A stretch of 64,000 nt of DNA from Periplaneta americana (Eukaryota; Arthropoda; Insecta; Blattodea; Blattidae), in contig NW_027185565.1 of assembly GCF_040183065.1 (NCBI RefSeq), forward strand, positions 973,501 through 1,037,500, in the 5' to 3' direction. A model generated the notes under the pieces. It searched no databases and was not told where the DNA came from. It saw nothing but the letters and a program-made list of their open reading frames with translations. The position numbers were made by a program, and so were the translations under genes. Below are positions 1 through 10,599 of this stretch, one piece after another. Every line of letters begins with the position of its first letter. Position 1 is the first letter of the stretch.

Positions 1-1
1 T

Positions 2-457
2 CTAGAAAAGGATTTTAACAGAGTGGTTTGGAATAAACTGATGGGGATCCTAAAGAAAATAAACGTGGATTGGAAAGAGAGAAGACTATTCAGCAATTTT
101 TATATGAAACAACGAATCAAAGTCAGGATAGGAGAAGACATGACAGAAGGAAGTGAAATAGGGAAAGGAGCACGTCAAGGATGCCCTTCATCACCTGCTC
201 TGTTCAACATCCACTTGGAGGGTTTAGTGAAGAATTGTTTTCAGAACATTGGAGGAGTGATAGTAGGAGGCAGAAATATAAAGTGCATAAGATTTTATGA
301 TGATATGGCTTTGTTATCAGAAGAGGAAATGATACTAAGGGATATGTTATTGGAGCTAAATGACAGCTGTGAACAGTATGAGATGAAGATAAACGCAAAT
401 AAGACGAAGTACACGGTAATAGGAAGAAAAATAAAGAAGCTATCTTGCGAATTCTAA
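2..457 (+). pseudogene. LINE A reverse transcriptase, central part
   Basis: The frame is open from base 2, so the true start lies outside the window. The translation carries the motif-A flank (DFNRVVWNKL), then the conserved stretch ARQGCPSSPALFNIHLE, then the catalytic box as FYDDMALL, the FYDD form of YADD. The frame ends at 457, but the downstream motif FKYLGCTTSS continues in another frame at about 480-520, showing at least one frameshift. In life this enzyme would copy the element RNA into a nicked chromosomal target. This copy is dead: truncated and frameshifted. Confidence 0.85.
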
Positions 458-594
458 ATGAGGCAGTAGAGCAAATGGACAGCTTCAAGTACTTGGGGTG
501 TACTACAAGCAGTAACATAAACCGCTGCCAGGAAGTCAAAAGGAGGATAGCAATGACAGAAAGCTTTTAATAGAAAAATGAGTATCTTCTGCGG

Positions 595-1024
595 ATCTTT
601 GAAGAAAGAACTAAGGAAGAGATTAGTGAAGTGCTTTATATGCAGTATAGCATTGTATAGTGCAGAAACGTGGACTTAACGAAGTGAAGAGAAGCGAATA
701 GAAGTATTTGAATTGTGGATTTTAAGAAGAATGGAACGTGTGAATTGGAGAGACAGAATAAGAAATGAAGCTGTGCTGGAAAGAGTGGGTGAAGAAAGAA
801 TAATGCTGAAACTGATCAGAAAGAGAAAAATGAATTGGTTGGATCATTGGCTGAGAAGAAACTGCCTACTTAAGGATGCATTGGAAGGAATGGTGAACGA
901 GAGAAGAGTTCGGAGCAGAAGAAAATATCAGATGATAGACGACATTAAGATATATGGATCATATGAGGAGACAAAGAGCAAGGCAGAAAATAGGAAAGAT
1001 TGGCGAAAGCTAGATTTGCAGTGA
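595..1024 (+). pseudogene. LINE A RT C-terminal region
   Basis: This segment continues the reverse transcriptase after frame breaks. It encodes KKELRKRLVKCF, an in-frame stop (after ETWT), then an open frame from 713 to 1024 with VNWRDRIRNEAVLERVGEER and the tail YEETKSKAENRKDWRKLDLQ. The C-terminal block is basic and conserved between family members in this window. It still carries the segment following LRRN (CLLKDALEGMV) that is deleted from the two copies inside element J. Non-functional. Confidence 0.8.
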
Positions 1025-1062
1025 AAGACCTGCCCTTGGGCAGAACACTAAATGAATGAAAT

Positions 1063-1450
1063 TACCGGTTGTTCTTTATGGTTGTGAACTTAGACTCTGA
1101 CTTTGAGAGAGGAACAGACGTTAAGGGTGGTCGAGAATAAGGAGCTTAAGACAAAATTTGGGTCTAAGAGGGATGAAGTTACAGGAGAATGGAGAAAGTT
1201 ACACAAAGCAGAACTGCGTGCATAGTATTCTTCACCTAACATACAGTAATTAGGAACATTAATTCCAGACTTTTGAGATGGGCAGGGCATGTAGCACATA
1301 TGGGTGAATTTAGAAATGCATATAGCGTGTTATTTGGAAGATCTGAGAGAAAAATACCTTTGGGGAAACCAAGGCGTAGACGGGAGGATAATATTAAAAA
1401 TGATTTGAGGGAGGTGGGATACGATGGTAGGAAGTGGATTAACCCATGAA
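1063..1450 (+). pseudogene. LINE B RT C-terminal fragment
   Basis: This is the C-terminal end of a second non-LTR retrotransposon family. Recognisable pieces in shifting frames are SKRDEVTGEWRKLHKAELR, a region resembling LRWAGHVA and the end resembling RPRRRWEDNIK followed by GYDGREWI. The same block is better preserved at 5470-5675 and 37035-37235. It contains several stops and frameshifts and starts directly after the ATGA tail of LINE A. Confidence 0.8.
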
Positions 1451-1565
1451 TGCCCAAAACATTTTTTTATAAAAATTTGACGAAAACCGAATATTTATAA
1501 GCTCTTATTCCAAAATTAATGCCAAATGTTGTTTTAGACTTTTTCAATGCATAGACATTTAGATA

Positions 1566-3035
1566 CAGGTTGGGTCGAAAGCGACCCAGTGGGCAAATCA
1601 GGTACAATAATGCCATATAATAATGTATTTATCTTATGAACCTCATAGTAGTCATTATAATTCATCCAATATAATGAGTAATGCAATATCCAATATATCT
1701 TATGAAAAGAAAAAGTGCGAGTAATTTATTTCGTAACCACATGGAGTTCAGAAAAACACTTTCATGTAGTAGTATTTTACATCAAGCGCATGCCTTGGTT
1801 GTTTTATTGTGACGTCCTGCACTTTGGTGACGAAGTTGCCATGTCATTAATATATCCTCTATGAGCATCTCTCACTGATGGAGAAATATGTTACTTCATT
1901 TGGTCTGTGTACTGTTTCGTCCTACTTGAAGGGGAGATAAGCCGTACTTCTGGTGTGGTGCTGGAGCACCGTTTCTCCCAAATATTGGCATGTACGGTAC
2001 CATTTGTTCCCCTGGATTCCAATTCTATAATTCATTTGAAATGTTGTTGTCCACTATGTCTGCTCCCCCAATATTTCGGTTGTAGTTGCAAATAATATTA
2101 GGTTGTGATATTTCTATCCTTTTTTCTCTTAGAAGGAAATGTTTACCTTCCGAATAGGTACAACTGCACTTGGATTAGATAACACTGTGACCATTGCATT
2201 GTCTTTCCATTTTACCACAGCAATGTTATTCTCTTTGCACACGAGACATGCATAAACTCTGCGAACAATATTCTTCTTCATCTGTTGGATGCCGTCAATG
2301 GGAAATTGTTGTTTAGTCAACTGTCCGAAGACAGGTCAGAACTTCACAAGTGATACCAACAAGGCACCTCTTATGAGGTAACTAGGGGAGATAATGTGGC
2401 AGGGTGGCCAGTTCCTTTTCTCCTCCATTGCATACATCGCCGATTAGAAATTATCAGTTTTATTTTCCGTTATAGTACCGATAGCACTGAAGTTGTCATT
2501 TCCTAGGCCACAGACAAATTTAGCAGACGTAAAAAGTTGTCAAAGCACCGATACAAAGAGAAGAATTGATTTAGGGAAATTGTATTTGTTCGCTCACAAA
2601 GTAATAAATGAGAGCTGCTCCGAGCCTAAGCGTATTAATATTTTCAGTACGGCCTTGATGAATATCAAAAGACATACACTGCCCTAACTGTTGAGTCATA
2701 ACCCAAGTTTTATAGCCAAACTCATCTTCGTTACTCTGGATGTCAAGCTCAGCACTTGAATTAAGTTGGTACAGAATAAATGATCAAGAGTTGTTACTAC
2801 CGTCTTCAACTGAGTCAAGGCTAATATCGTCAGCGTTATCAGCTTGAGGAAGTAGGTGTAATGAAAATATTTTCTCGAGTTGCTGTAACTCACTTCCCTT
2901 TTAGAATATCTAAAATTTAGTGCGTATTTACACTGGCAGGTCAAACAGTAAATACAATAAATAAGATTTTAGATATATGTGAAGAAGGTGAAACACGGCA
3001 ATGAATGTGCCTACTGGGTCGAAAACGACCCACTT
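1566..3035 (-). mobile_element. piggyBac-like DNA transposon remnant
   Basis: Near each end there is a palindromic block of the form GGGTCG-N4/5-CGACCCA: 1571-1588 followed by GTGGGCAAAT, and 3015-3032 preceded by AATGTGCCTACT. They face each other as an imperfect inverted repeat. Between them, on the minus strand, lies a decayed piggyBac-family transposase. I could not find flanking TTAA duplications, so the exact ends are uncertain. Confidence 0.7.
1880..2790 (-). pseudogene. piggyBac-like transposase relic
   Basis: Read on the minus strand, the region gives FGYKTWVMTQQLGQCMSFD, then a long decayed stretch, then IAVVKWKDNAMVTVLSN and finally ISQPNIICNYNRNIGGADIV. The last two match the piggyBac pattern 'vvkW.Dnk.V.llSt' and 'QPniv..YN..MGGVD', where the final Asp (here in GGADIVD) belongs to the catalytic set of the DDE_Tnp_1_7 family. 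There are many stops and frame changes. The intact product would cut and paste at TTAA sites. Confidence 0.75.
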
Positions 3036-3082
3036 CTGCTATCAGTCTCTCTGCACTTAAAAAACATTTGCAAGTAAGTATG

Positions 3083-3148
3083 TGTATGTATGTATGTATG
3101 TATGTATGTATGTATGTATGTATGTATGTATGTATGTATGTATGTATT
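3083..3148 (+). repeat. (TATG)n microsatellite
   Basis: About sixteen units of the 4-bp repeat TATG/GTAT. Open frames across it on either strand are artefacts of the 4-bp period. Confidence 0.97.
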
Positions 3149-3568
3149 CCTTTTTTGAGCAGCATGTTCCATTACAAATGGAAAGTAATACTACATGCCC
3201 AGGTTTACCTTCAAGTACATAATCCATTTACATTATATATTATTATGTTGCCATTCTAGATTAAATATGGATTAGTGTAGTTCATCTACTATGTGTAACT
3301 GCCAAGATAATATTGGTACTTCTTAATCTAACTTATTTTCCTATTCCTAACCTATGAAGTACAAGAATCTATTTACATATTCTAGCATTAAAATATTTAC
3401 AGTATTTACATATTTACTATCTCTTGATCAGCCTATTTTCAGATAAATTATACCCTCTAATATTGTAGCTTATTTACAGAATGTAAGTAACCTATTTTTG
3501 ACCCTTATCACTTAATTCTGACTTTTAACCTATTTTCCCAAATAACTTATCCTTATATACTAGCCAGC
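3149..3568. other. AT-rich, possible LINE 3' UTR
   Basis: There is no gene here. On the minus strand this lies directly downstream of the RNase H fragment at 3569-4382 and is low in G, so it may be that element's 3' untranslated region. Repeated short strings such as CCTATTTTC and ATTTACATATT occur at about 3330-3560. Confidence 0.4.
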
Positions 3569-4382
3569 CTACTGTAGTTGTTCAAAGTCTATACTATTTG
3601 CAAACTTTATAAAATATTTTACATAACTTTTCACTAATTTTGTCTTGTCCACAGGCCACTTTCCACCACATTTATGTATAGACTGGATTGGTGTTCTTCT
3701 TTCCTTTCCCAATTTCGTACAGTCATAAATGATATGATCCACTGTCTGATCCCCATCCCCACAGACACATGTCGCACTATTCTTGATTTTAAATCGATGA
3801 AAATATGCGTTGAGTCTTCCATGTCCGGTCAACAGAGTCGTCAAGTTAGGAGTTACTTCTATCTTCAATTTCAGTCTATCTTGGACACTAGGGAAGAACG
3901 CCTTGGTTAGAGTACCTTTGGAAGTAGTTGACCATTCACTTTCCCATTTTCCTTTGGATATGACCGCTAGCTGGTTCCTTACTTCACTCATCGGGACCTT
4001 GTCGTAACAGATCTGTAGATCGACGTCACTCGCTGCCTGTTTCGCTAGACGATCTGCCAGGTCGTTACCGTAGTTTCCCACATGAGCCTTGAGCCATCCG
4101 AAGTCCACTAGCCATCTGTCGTTCTCCACCAGCCGTAGATTCGTTCGGATGCCTTCAATTAGGTTGTTGTGGTTGCTTCCATTCCTTAGAGAGTCCAGAG
4201 TAATTTTACTATCAGTGTAGATGGCTATTCGTCTTTCGTCTAATGGTCTTTCACCTATTGTTCTTAGTCGTTTTATATTGTCTAACGCTTTCATGATAGC
4301 AAGTTGTTCAGCTTGGTTATTTGAACATTTATTGTCTAATCTGAATCTTAGTTGTTGGATTAGTTCATTGGGATGCTTTTAC
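3569..4382 (-). pseudogene. LINE RNase H domain and C-terminus
   Basis: A 241-residue open frame (ATG at 4294) extends upstream without a start to about 4382 with LRFRLDNKCSNNQAEQLAI. RNase H features are visible: the first Asp in IYTDSKITLDSL, the Glu in NQAEQLAIM, and the late motif WLKAHVGNYGNDLADRLAK. The C-terminal tail has a Cys/His cluster (CVCGDGDQTVDHIIYDC) typical of I/R1/Jockey-type LINE proteins. Upstream there is a stop at about 4382 and no reverse transcriptase, so it is a 5'-truncated copy. The frame itself is intact, which suggests a fairly recent insertion. Confidence 0.85.
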
Positions 4383-4842
4383 CGCGGCAATAGGTTAATG
4401 CACAACGGAGCTTAGACATGTGACGTTACTCTCGTAAGTACATTTTGTTCAGAACGCAAAATGACTTGCCAGCCGTCCTGTTGCGCGCTGTAGGAACCGA
4501 ACCTAAGCCAGCAAAGTAGAGCTGGGGACGGAGCGAGTAGAACTGTTGAGTTACTGGGTTCTATCGGTTTATGTGCTTCGCAGCGGAGCACCGAAGTTAC
4601 TCGGTTAACCGTAGCCGTTACCGGTCAGTTCAAACGTTCAAACAGAGTTCACGTGTTTTACTTAATTCTAGCAGACAACAACGTAGGTACTGTTGTATTT
4701 AAATATTTTCTGCTGCAGGACAAATTATTTCCTTATTCCCAAGGCGAGCTGAAAGGCCTCTAGTATTGAAGAGGAGTTCATCCAATTATATGACCTGTCA
4801 AGTGGGCCTAATGAACGCTAACAGTCTGAACATATTAATGTA

Positions 4843-4844
<2 letters not shown>

Positions 4845-4895
<51 letters not shown>

Positions 4896-4923
4896 GTTAG
4901 GTTAGGTTATTATTATATCATTA

Positions 4924-4960
<37 letters not shown>

Positions 4961-4999
4961 GTTATTATTATGTTAGGTTAGGTTATTATTATACCATTA

Positions 5000-5046
<47 letters not shown>
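4845..5046. repeat. ATT microsatellite cluster with duplicated spacer
   Basis: The order is (AAT)n, (ATT)n, a spacer, (ATT)n, the spacer again, (ATT)n. The spacer reads ATGTTAGGTTAGGTTATTATT and occurs at about 4894 and 4971, so the block was duplicated. Each spacer contains two TTAGG units, the insect telomere motif, but two units are too few to mean anything. Confidence 0.85.
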
Positions 5047-5047
<1 letters not shown>

Positions 5048-5054
5048 GTCCAGG

Positions 5055-5680
5055 ATAACAGAGATTTTATGGAATTGAACGGGTTACATCAGCTCCTTGT
5101 TTATGTGGATGACGTGACTATATTAGGAGAGAATCCACAAAAAATTACGGGAAAAAACGGAAATTTTACTTGAAGGAAGTAAAGAGATAGGTGTGAAAGT
5201 AAATTCCGAAAAGACAAAGTATATGATTATGTCCTGGGGGCCACAATAGTGTACGAAATGGAAATATAAAAGTCGGAAATTTATCCTTTGAAGAGGTGGA
5301 AAAATTCAAATATCTTGGAGCAAGAGTAACAAATATAAATGACACTCGGGAGGAAATTAAACGCAGAATAAATATGGGAAATGCGTTTTATTATTCGGTT
5401 GAGAAGCTTTTATCATCCAGTCTGCTCTCAAAAAAGCTGAACATATTGCTGTAAATAATAAAGTTAGAATTTATAAATAATTATATTACCGGTTGTTCTA
5501 TATGGTTGTGAAACTTGGACCCTCACTTTGAGAGAGGAACAGACGTTAAAATTGTTTGAGAATAAGATGCTTAGGAAAATATTTGGGGCTAAGAGGGATG
5601 AAGTTACAGGAGAATGGAGAAAGTTACATAACGCAGAACTGCATGCATTTTATTCTTCACCTGACAGAATTAGGTGACCT
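5055..5680 (+). pseudogene. LINE B RT catalytic region and C-terminus
   Basis: It begins with LNGLHQLLVYVDDVTILGEN, which contains the RT catalytic box YVDD. It then passes through several frames (a KFKYLGA-like piece at about 5305-5325) and ends with VVLYGCETWTLTLREEQ, the IFGAKRDEVTGEWRKLHNAE block and SSPDRIR. It lies inside the hAT-like element 4517-6344. Several frameshifts make it non-functional. Confidence 0.8.
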
Positions 5681-5689
5681 CATCAGTCA

Positions 5690-6326
5690 TAATTTTATTT
5701 TATTTATTTCTATGAATTATGTTACCTAATTACTTTAATTTATCAATAATATTACTCTTCACCAAAGAGAACATGGTTGTATTGAAGGCTAGTAATGTTA
5801 TAAAATAAATAAACATTATGTTCTTCAGTTTAAGATTCCACTTTCCGTAATAGTAAATCATATTGTGTGCTATTTTTAAGTGTTTTAGGCAGCACTTCAT
5901 GGAGCCCGTTTCTTTCTATCTTCTTTTTTAATTAGCTGCAGTGTTTAACGTTTACCTCACATGTTTATTTATTAGCTGTTAGTATTATAAATAATTTTAT
6001 CAATTTTATTTCGCTTGTCATATATAACAACACTGAAAGTTAAATAGGCCTTTCACACAAAATAACTCCGCAAATAGTTGTACTCACGCAAATGAAATTT
6101 GCAACCGCCATTTTGCAATGAAGAGAAGCACTTTTTTCTCGTCAATTGGCAAAGCGAAAGCGCTTTACTACAACGCTTTTAAAACACGCTTGGTTCCACT
6201 TTCAAAGTACGTTCTAAAATCGACTCAATCTATCTAAATTTTAAATCTGCCGCCACAAATTTGTACTGGGTACTGTACTCGGTTCAGCCGAGTAATGACG
6301 TCACAGTAACTGCTCCGAACCGAACT
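5690..6326. other. Non-coding body of hAT-1
   Basis: AT-rich sequence with no open frame I can support. The last 90 bp contain TACTCGGTTCAGCCGAGTA, a short palindrome near the right terminal repeat, which echoes TACTCGGTTAACCG near the left end (about 4601-4614). Confidence 0.5.
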
Positions 6327-7154
6327 GCTCCGTCCCCAGCCCTACAGCAGAATACTGTGCGCAGTCATAGTGAACAGTTGTCTGACGTTAGTGTCGAGGT
6401 TGTTTGTCACAGGGTGATTCCACGGTAAGAGTTTCGTTAGTCACAGGACATTCAGAATATTATATATCTAAAACTAATAAATATATTCATGTCCTGTTTT
6501 TTTAGTTTTATACAGCTCAAAATATGCTACTAATTTCATATTACTTCAATGCTGTATTATTATTTACTGAGTAAACAATAATAAATTGCAGTGCTAGTCA
6601 CAGGACCAAGAAATGTTGACATAGTATGAAGATCATTTTCAATCCTCTAATTCACAGCAGTCATAAGGAGGACAGGATTGCAATCTTAATGTGCAAGAGT
6701 ACTGTCATTGCAAAACAAAATGAGACATCATTCATTAATTTATTACTCTTTGTTATAATATTTGGAGAGGAAATGTGGAATAAAGTCATTTAGTCACAGG
6801 ACATGGGCCATGTTAGTTACAGGACATATTTGTCCAGAAATGTAAATTAAGCCAACAAATGATCTGTATATGTCTATTTACCGAATGAAAATGACAACCT
6901 AGGGCTAATTATTTCATTTGTCACATCCAATTAAAAATTCAGATTTATGACCACAGTTATCTCGGATGAGGATAGGTACACATCTCGTATTTTATCTCTG
7001 CCTCTGTGCAACATCACATTTGCGATGGGGAGGTGAGGTGATGAGAGGAAAGTTGTAATGCTTTTCAGTGCGCTGATGCCCACGTTATAGGATAAGCCAT
7101 TTGAAATTTAACGGCCACTGACCGGTAGAGATATAATTCGAGATCTGTACTTTC

Positions 7155-7400
7155 TTAATAACCGTGTCTATATCAATCACAATTCTGTCCTCAAACTCTG
7201 GAAGGCAACATTTTTTTTTCTTGTTTTGCTTGGTCTGTCATTCTGTAGCAAATAACTTCAAGTTTTCCCTCTTGTGTCACATTTTTATGATTTGGCCAAG
7301 GTACAATTTCATACCTCATGGTACTAAAACAAAACTCCCTATCGCGTAAGTTCCTCCACATTCGGATTCACTTACAAGGTGGTGTTCTTCTGCTTCCAAG
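7155..7400 (-). pseudogene. Element I protein, C-terminal domain relic
   Basis: The minus-strand translation, with frame changes, gives ECGGTYAIGSFVLV, then MKLYLGQIIKM, then LPEFEDRIVIDIDTVIKKVQ. The spacing resembles a short domain of the type 'GdfVlVk...yVgqI....F.fP..eD...v...dI' that I associate with the C-terminus of some uncharacterised insect transposon proteins. No catalytic residues are visible. The family assignment is tentative; what is seen is a decayed coding segment inside element I. Confidence 0.4.
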
Positions 7401-7761
7401 TTACCTATCATCATTAACCACATTTTCCTGAAATGAAAAACAAAACTACAAATAATTAGTCAATTGCACTTACTAGGCCTACTACTAGACTACCCAACTA
7501 GTTAAGAACTGAGCTGCAAGTTATGTTGGTTTCATTTCAAACTTAGCCATAATCTTACCTGGATATCCTCAATTTATTACCTTGAAGTTCATATTGTGTC
7601 TTTTCAATGAATACTAAATTCTGTGCAAATTAAAGAACAGGAGACTGCCCATGTCTGATGTAATGGAGTATCCGTGTACCTCTAACCATTCTTATTTCCA
7701 TACTTTTCCATTTCCTTTTAAATGCTTCCTTTTCCTTTTATATGGTTTCTCCAGATACATT

Positions 7762-7930
7762 CATTCATAAGTTTTCTGCCCAAGGGCAGATCTTTCATTG
7801 CAAATCCAACATTCTCCAATCCTTCCAATTTTCTGCCTTCTTAGTTTCTGCACATGATTACTAAATCTTAATGGATCCAGATACAGATATACTTATGACG
7901 GCCTTTCTTCCTGGAATTGGTAAACTCTTA
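7762..7930 (-). mobile_element. LINE A 3' end fragment
   Basis: On the minus strand this reads as the LINE A terminus: TTGGAGAATGTTGGATTTGC, then TGCCCTTGGGCAGAAAAC and an ATGA-type tail. It matches the ends at about 1010-1062 and 34480-34530. It is a short 3' insertion inside element I. Confidence 0.75.
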
Positions 7931-8009
7931 TAAACCCCATCCTCTCCTCCATCCTTAGACATGTGGCAGAAATACAATATGACAACGACTTCAACAACTG
8001 GTAACTCAG

Positions 8010-8330
8010 CTAAATGTTTATCACTTGCACGTTCCTACAGTTGAGTGGTGAAAGGTGTGACTGTGTGAGGGAAGCCTGTCAAGTTTTGGAGCAAAGTATA
8101 GCATTACAATTTTGGATTCCAAGTCACCATAGTCACTACAGCAAATTCTTCTGCAGTATTTACTACAGCTTGCCCTCTCAAAACTTTAAGTCACACCATC
8201 TTTTTCCCTTCTGTATCAACTCCATCTACTATGTCCTTGTCATGGGCTATCTCAAAGTACGTAGCTCGAATCTGCTAGGCAGCCATAATGACCCTCATTA
8301 TGTAGTCTAACTTATCATTGGCTTACTCAG
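8010..8330 (-). pseudogene. Element I protein, upstream segment relic
   Basis: The minus strand encodes SSYFEIAHDKDIVDGVDTEG (frame changes around it), then LRGQAVVNTAEEFAVVTM. This resembles a 'yFe..HGKg.vDGiGg..Kr' block seen in uncharacterised transposon proteins of animals, followed by an 'v.nAeeF' helix. In that comparison the usual HGKG is HDKD here. The reading frame is interrupted. It belongs with the C-terminal relic at 7155-7400. Confidence 0.35.
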
Positions 8331-8413
8331 GGTCACAATCAAACCTAACGAAAAACATGATAATGTAAATTCAATTCTTCTAAGTATTTCTCCCTGATAT
8401 TTATTTAAGGTAT

Positions 8414-8467
8414 CTGTCCTGTGACTAACAAACTGTCCTGTGACTAACAAACTGTCCTGTGACTAAC
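8414..8467 (-). repeat. 19-bp tandem repeat, 3 copies
   Basis: Three near-identical copies of CTGTCCTGTGACTAACAAA start at 8414, 8433 and 8452. The motif is the complement of the left end of element I, so this is probably the amplified right terminus and a set of transposase binding sites. Confidence 0.9.
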
Positions 8468-9080
8468 AACATAGAGCATAAATTTTCAAAATGATTTCAT
8501 ATTTATATATTTAAACTTATCTGAATACCAATTCAGCACCAAGCAGCCATGTTGAAAGCCTATCACTGAATACAGTATTGACACCATAGGCAAATCCAGG
8601 GTTGCCACATGCAAAGTTAAAATGTAAAAATGTTATTTACAGGACACCATGGCTGTTGGAAAACATAAAAGATAATTTCTAATAGTGTTTACAGGTTTGA
8701 ATACATTTTATATTATTCTATATTGTACAGCCATTATGTTAGTCATAAAGAGAATGAAATTTATGTCGGTAAGAAATGCTGCTTGAAATCAACATCATAT
8801 ACTTAAGTAGCAAAATTTGATTTGTTATATTGAATTATTTTAACATTACAATTGCTTGTTTGCCAAAGTGTGTATGATAAAGTTATGCAGTTTGTGTTCT
8901 TTTGTTTTATGAGTTTTAGGAAAACATAAATTCAAATAATGCTCCGCCATAAATGTTGTAACTAAAACCTTGTGCATCCGTCATGTTTATCGTACGGCTC
9001 CTCTTCCACACGTTACCTGCACTTTATTTACGTTTTCACTGTGCCTAAACGAGACGTTGTACTGTACTTGCTAACGTGTA
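8468..9080. other. No gene seen
   Basis: AT-rich, without coding signal I can support, up to the TA dinucleotide at 9079-9080 that flanks J copy 1. Confidence 0.5.
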
Positions 9081-9682
9081 CAGCTGTCAAAAGAAAAAGT
9101 GGAAGCTCTCTTGAAACAAAGTTCCCTTCGGGTACCTTCGCTACAATTCGGAGACAGGCGATGTTACATGTTGTTGGGCCACGTTGCCTGATATCTACAG
9201 TTATAATTGAAGTATTCTATGTGTTATTCGATAGCGTAATGGCAGCGTTCAGGCCTCTTATTCATGAGGTCCTGCAATCTCGTGCTTTTTATGTTCTTTT
9301 TTGTTCTGTTTTTGTGAGAGACAAACTATACATAATGGCCCCTTCCTCTTTTACGATTATTTTAGTAATTAACATCAGGTTCATTAATATATTATGCCAT
9401 GACTTTATCATTATGATATTGTGGCTGCAAATAGAAAGAAAAAAGATTTTATTCTCAATAAAAATATCTTTCGTGGCATAAAAAAAAACAAATTTACTGG
9501 CGTCGACCTTAAAACATTCAAACAATTAAGCGTTTAAAAAAACAAAACAAAAAGCCACAATTCAATATTTAGTCTATCATCCTCTTATCTCGATCATCTT
9601 GCAGTCGAGTGGGCATGGAATTGACTAGTCTTTGCAAATAGCGAATGTTCTTAGACACGATATTCCAGGCATTCTGAACATA

Positions 9683-10170
9683 CATACATAAGTGTTCTGT
9701 CCATGGGCAGGTCTTTCATTGCAAACCCAGCAATCTCCAATCTTTCCTATTTTTTGCCTTCCTCTTAGTCTCCGCATATGATCCACATATCCTAATGTCG
9801 TCTATTATTCTTTTCAACCAGAGACCCAACCAATTCCTTTTTCTCTTTCTAATCAGTTTCAGCATCATTCTTTCTTCACTCACTTTTTCAAACACAATTT
9901 TATTTCTTATTCTGTCTGTCCAGTTCACACGCACCGTTCTTGTCCACATCCACATTTCAAATGCTTGAATTCGTTTCTCTTCATTACGTCGTAATGTCCA
10001 TGTTCCTTCCCCATAAAATGCCACACTCCACACAAAAAGCACTTCACTAGTCTCTTCCTTAGTTCTTTTTCCAGAGGTCTGCAGAAGATCCTTCTTCTTC
10101 CATTAAAGCTTCCTTTATTCATGTTTGCAGTTTTTCTTGGGAAGGATAGGTCCAAATGCGGTAACATCCC
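9683..10170 (-). pseudogene. LINE A fragment inside J copy 1
   Basis: The minus strand encodes KELRKRLVKCFLCGVWHF, then RTVRVNWTDRIRNKIVFEKV and SEERMMLKLIRKRKRNWLG. Next comes a direct jump from WLKR to IIDDIRICGSYAETK, missing about 20 residues that are present in the copy at 713-1024. The LINE fragment in J copy 3 has the same deletion. This is a 3' LINE fragment, non-functional. Confidence 0.85.
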
Positions 10171-10450
10171 GTTGCTTTCCGCACACCACTAGCTCTTTCG
10201 CATCTTATTAAATTCCAGGGGGCCCAAGCGTGGAGATGAGGAGAGTGGATTTGACTAATTGGGCCCTCCGGACTTCACCGAAAGTCACGCCAAGGGTTAA
10301 ATATTAATTCTATCAGGATGTTTGACCCTTTCAGAGATCGGGAAATTTCAATTAGCCTTTGCCCCCCGCATCCTGGACTAGCTTCTACGAATCATCAGAA
10401 AATCTTAGAGTGTGATTTGGCCAATTTTTCCGAAAATGTTTCCACACTTT
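10171..10450 (-). other. Segment shared only by J copies 1 and 3
   Basis: This GC-richer stretch matches 33790-34080 in inverse orientation (shared strings such as GGAGGGCCCAATTAGTCAAA and GTCCAGGATGC) and is missing from J copy 2. With the LINE A fragment it forms one inserted block. It has no open frame. Confidence 0.6.
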
Positions 10451-10451
10451 T

Positions 10452-10525
10452 GCCCTCGTAGCTCAGCGGACGAATGTCGGAATTTAGATGTCAACGTCTC
10501 AGGTTCAATTCCTCGTTACTCCTTT
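10452..10525 (+). repeat. tRNA-like block 1 of J copy 1
   Basis: It contains an A-box-like TAGCTCAGCGGA and a B-box-like GGTTCAATTCC about 35 bp apart, the internal promoter layout of a tRNA. The acceptor and anticodon stems do not pair well, so this is a tRNA-derived sequence, not a tRNA gene. Homologues lie at 27735-27806 and 33700-33772 on the minus strand. Confidence 0.7.
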
Positions 10526-10599
10526 TCATTTTGTTGTGGTTCAAGATAGTACAGTATAATGTAATAATACAAAAAGAAAAACTAATAGCAGTATTATGC

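Larger units (their letters stand above)
1..1062 (+). mobile_element. LINE A: 5'-truncated non-LTR retrotransposon
   Basis: This is the 3' half of a non-LTR retrotransposon, cut by the window edge. It encodes part of a reverse transcriptase and the conserved C-terminal tail, and ends in a short ATGA-type repeat near 1045-1062. The same 3' end (GGGCAGAACACT and the peptide ending KDWRKLDLQ or similar) recurs on the minus strand at 7762-7930 and 9683-10170 and on the plus strand at 34085-34530, so this is a multicopy family. The clade is unclear; CR1- or RTE-like is a guess. Confidence 0.85.
4517..6344. mobile_element. hAT-like element, non-autonomous (hAT-1)
   Basis: Both ends carry an 18-bp inverted repeat: TAGAGCTGGGGACGGAGC at 4517-4534 and its near-perfect complement at 6327-6344 (one mismatch). 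The 8 bp outside are CAGCAAAG (4509-4516) and CAGCAGAA (6345-6352), a 6/8 match that fits a decayed hAT-type target duplication. Internal sequence is non-coding except for a LINE B fragment; the ATT microsatellites at 4845-5046 are later growth. Confidence 0.65.
6436..8467 (-). mobile_element. DNA transposon with GTTAGTCACAGGACA ends (element I)
   Basis: The left end begins GTTAGTCACAGGACA (6436-6450), with related copies in the same direction at 6595, 6789 and 6812. The right end has three inverted copies of the same motif in a 19-bp tandem array at 8414-8467. Between them, minus-strand protein pieces are visible at 8010-8330 and 7155-7400. Inverted ends, repeated subterminal motifs and internal coding relics together look like a DNA transposon. 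I do not recognise the superfamily and found no clear target duplication. Confidence 0.5.

Noticed and set aside
4890..4995. TTAGG units suggestive of an interstitial telomere repeat
   Set aside because: Only two units occur in each of two duplicated spacers, inside ATT microsatellite DNA.
8414..8467. CRISPR-like array
   Set aside because: The 19-bp units are contiguous without unique spacers, and the context is a eukaryotic transposon end. No CRISPR array is present anywhere in the window.
8972..9481. 169-codon plus-strand open frame
   Set aside because: It runs across the left border and arm of J copy 1. Homologous arms in copies 2 and 3 do not keep the frame, and the composition is that of low-complexity AT-rich DNA.
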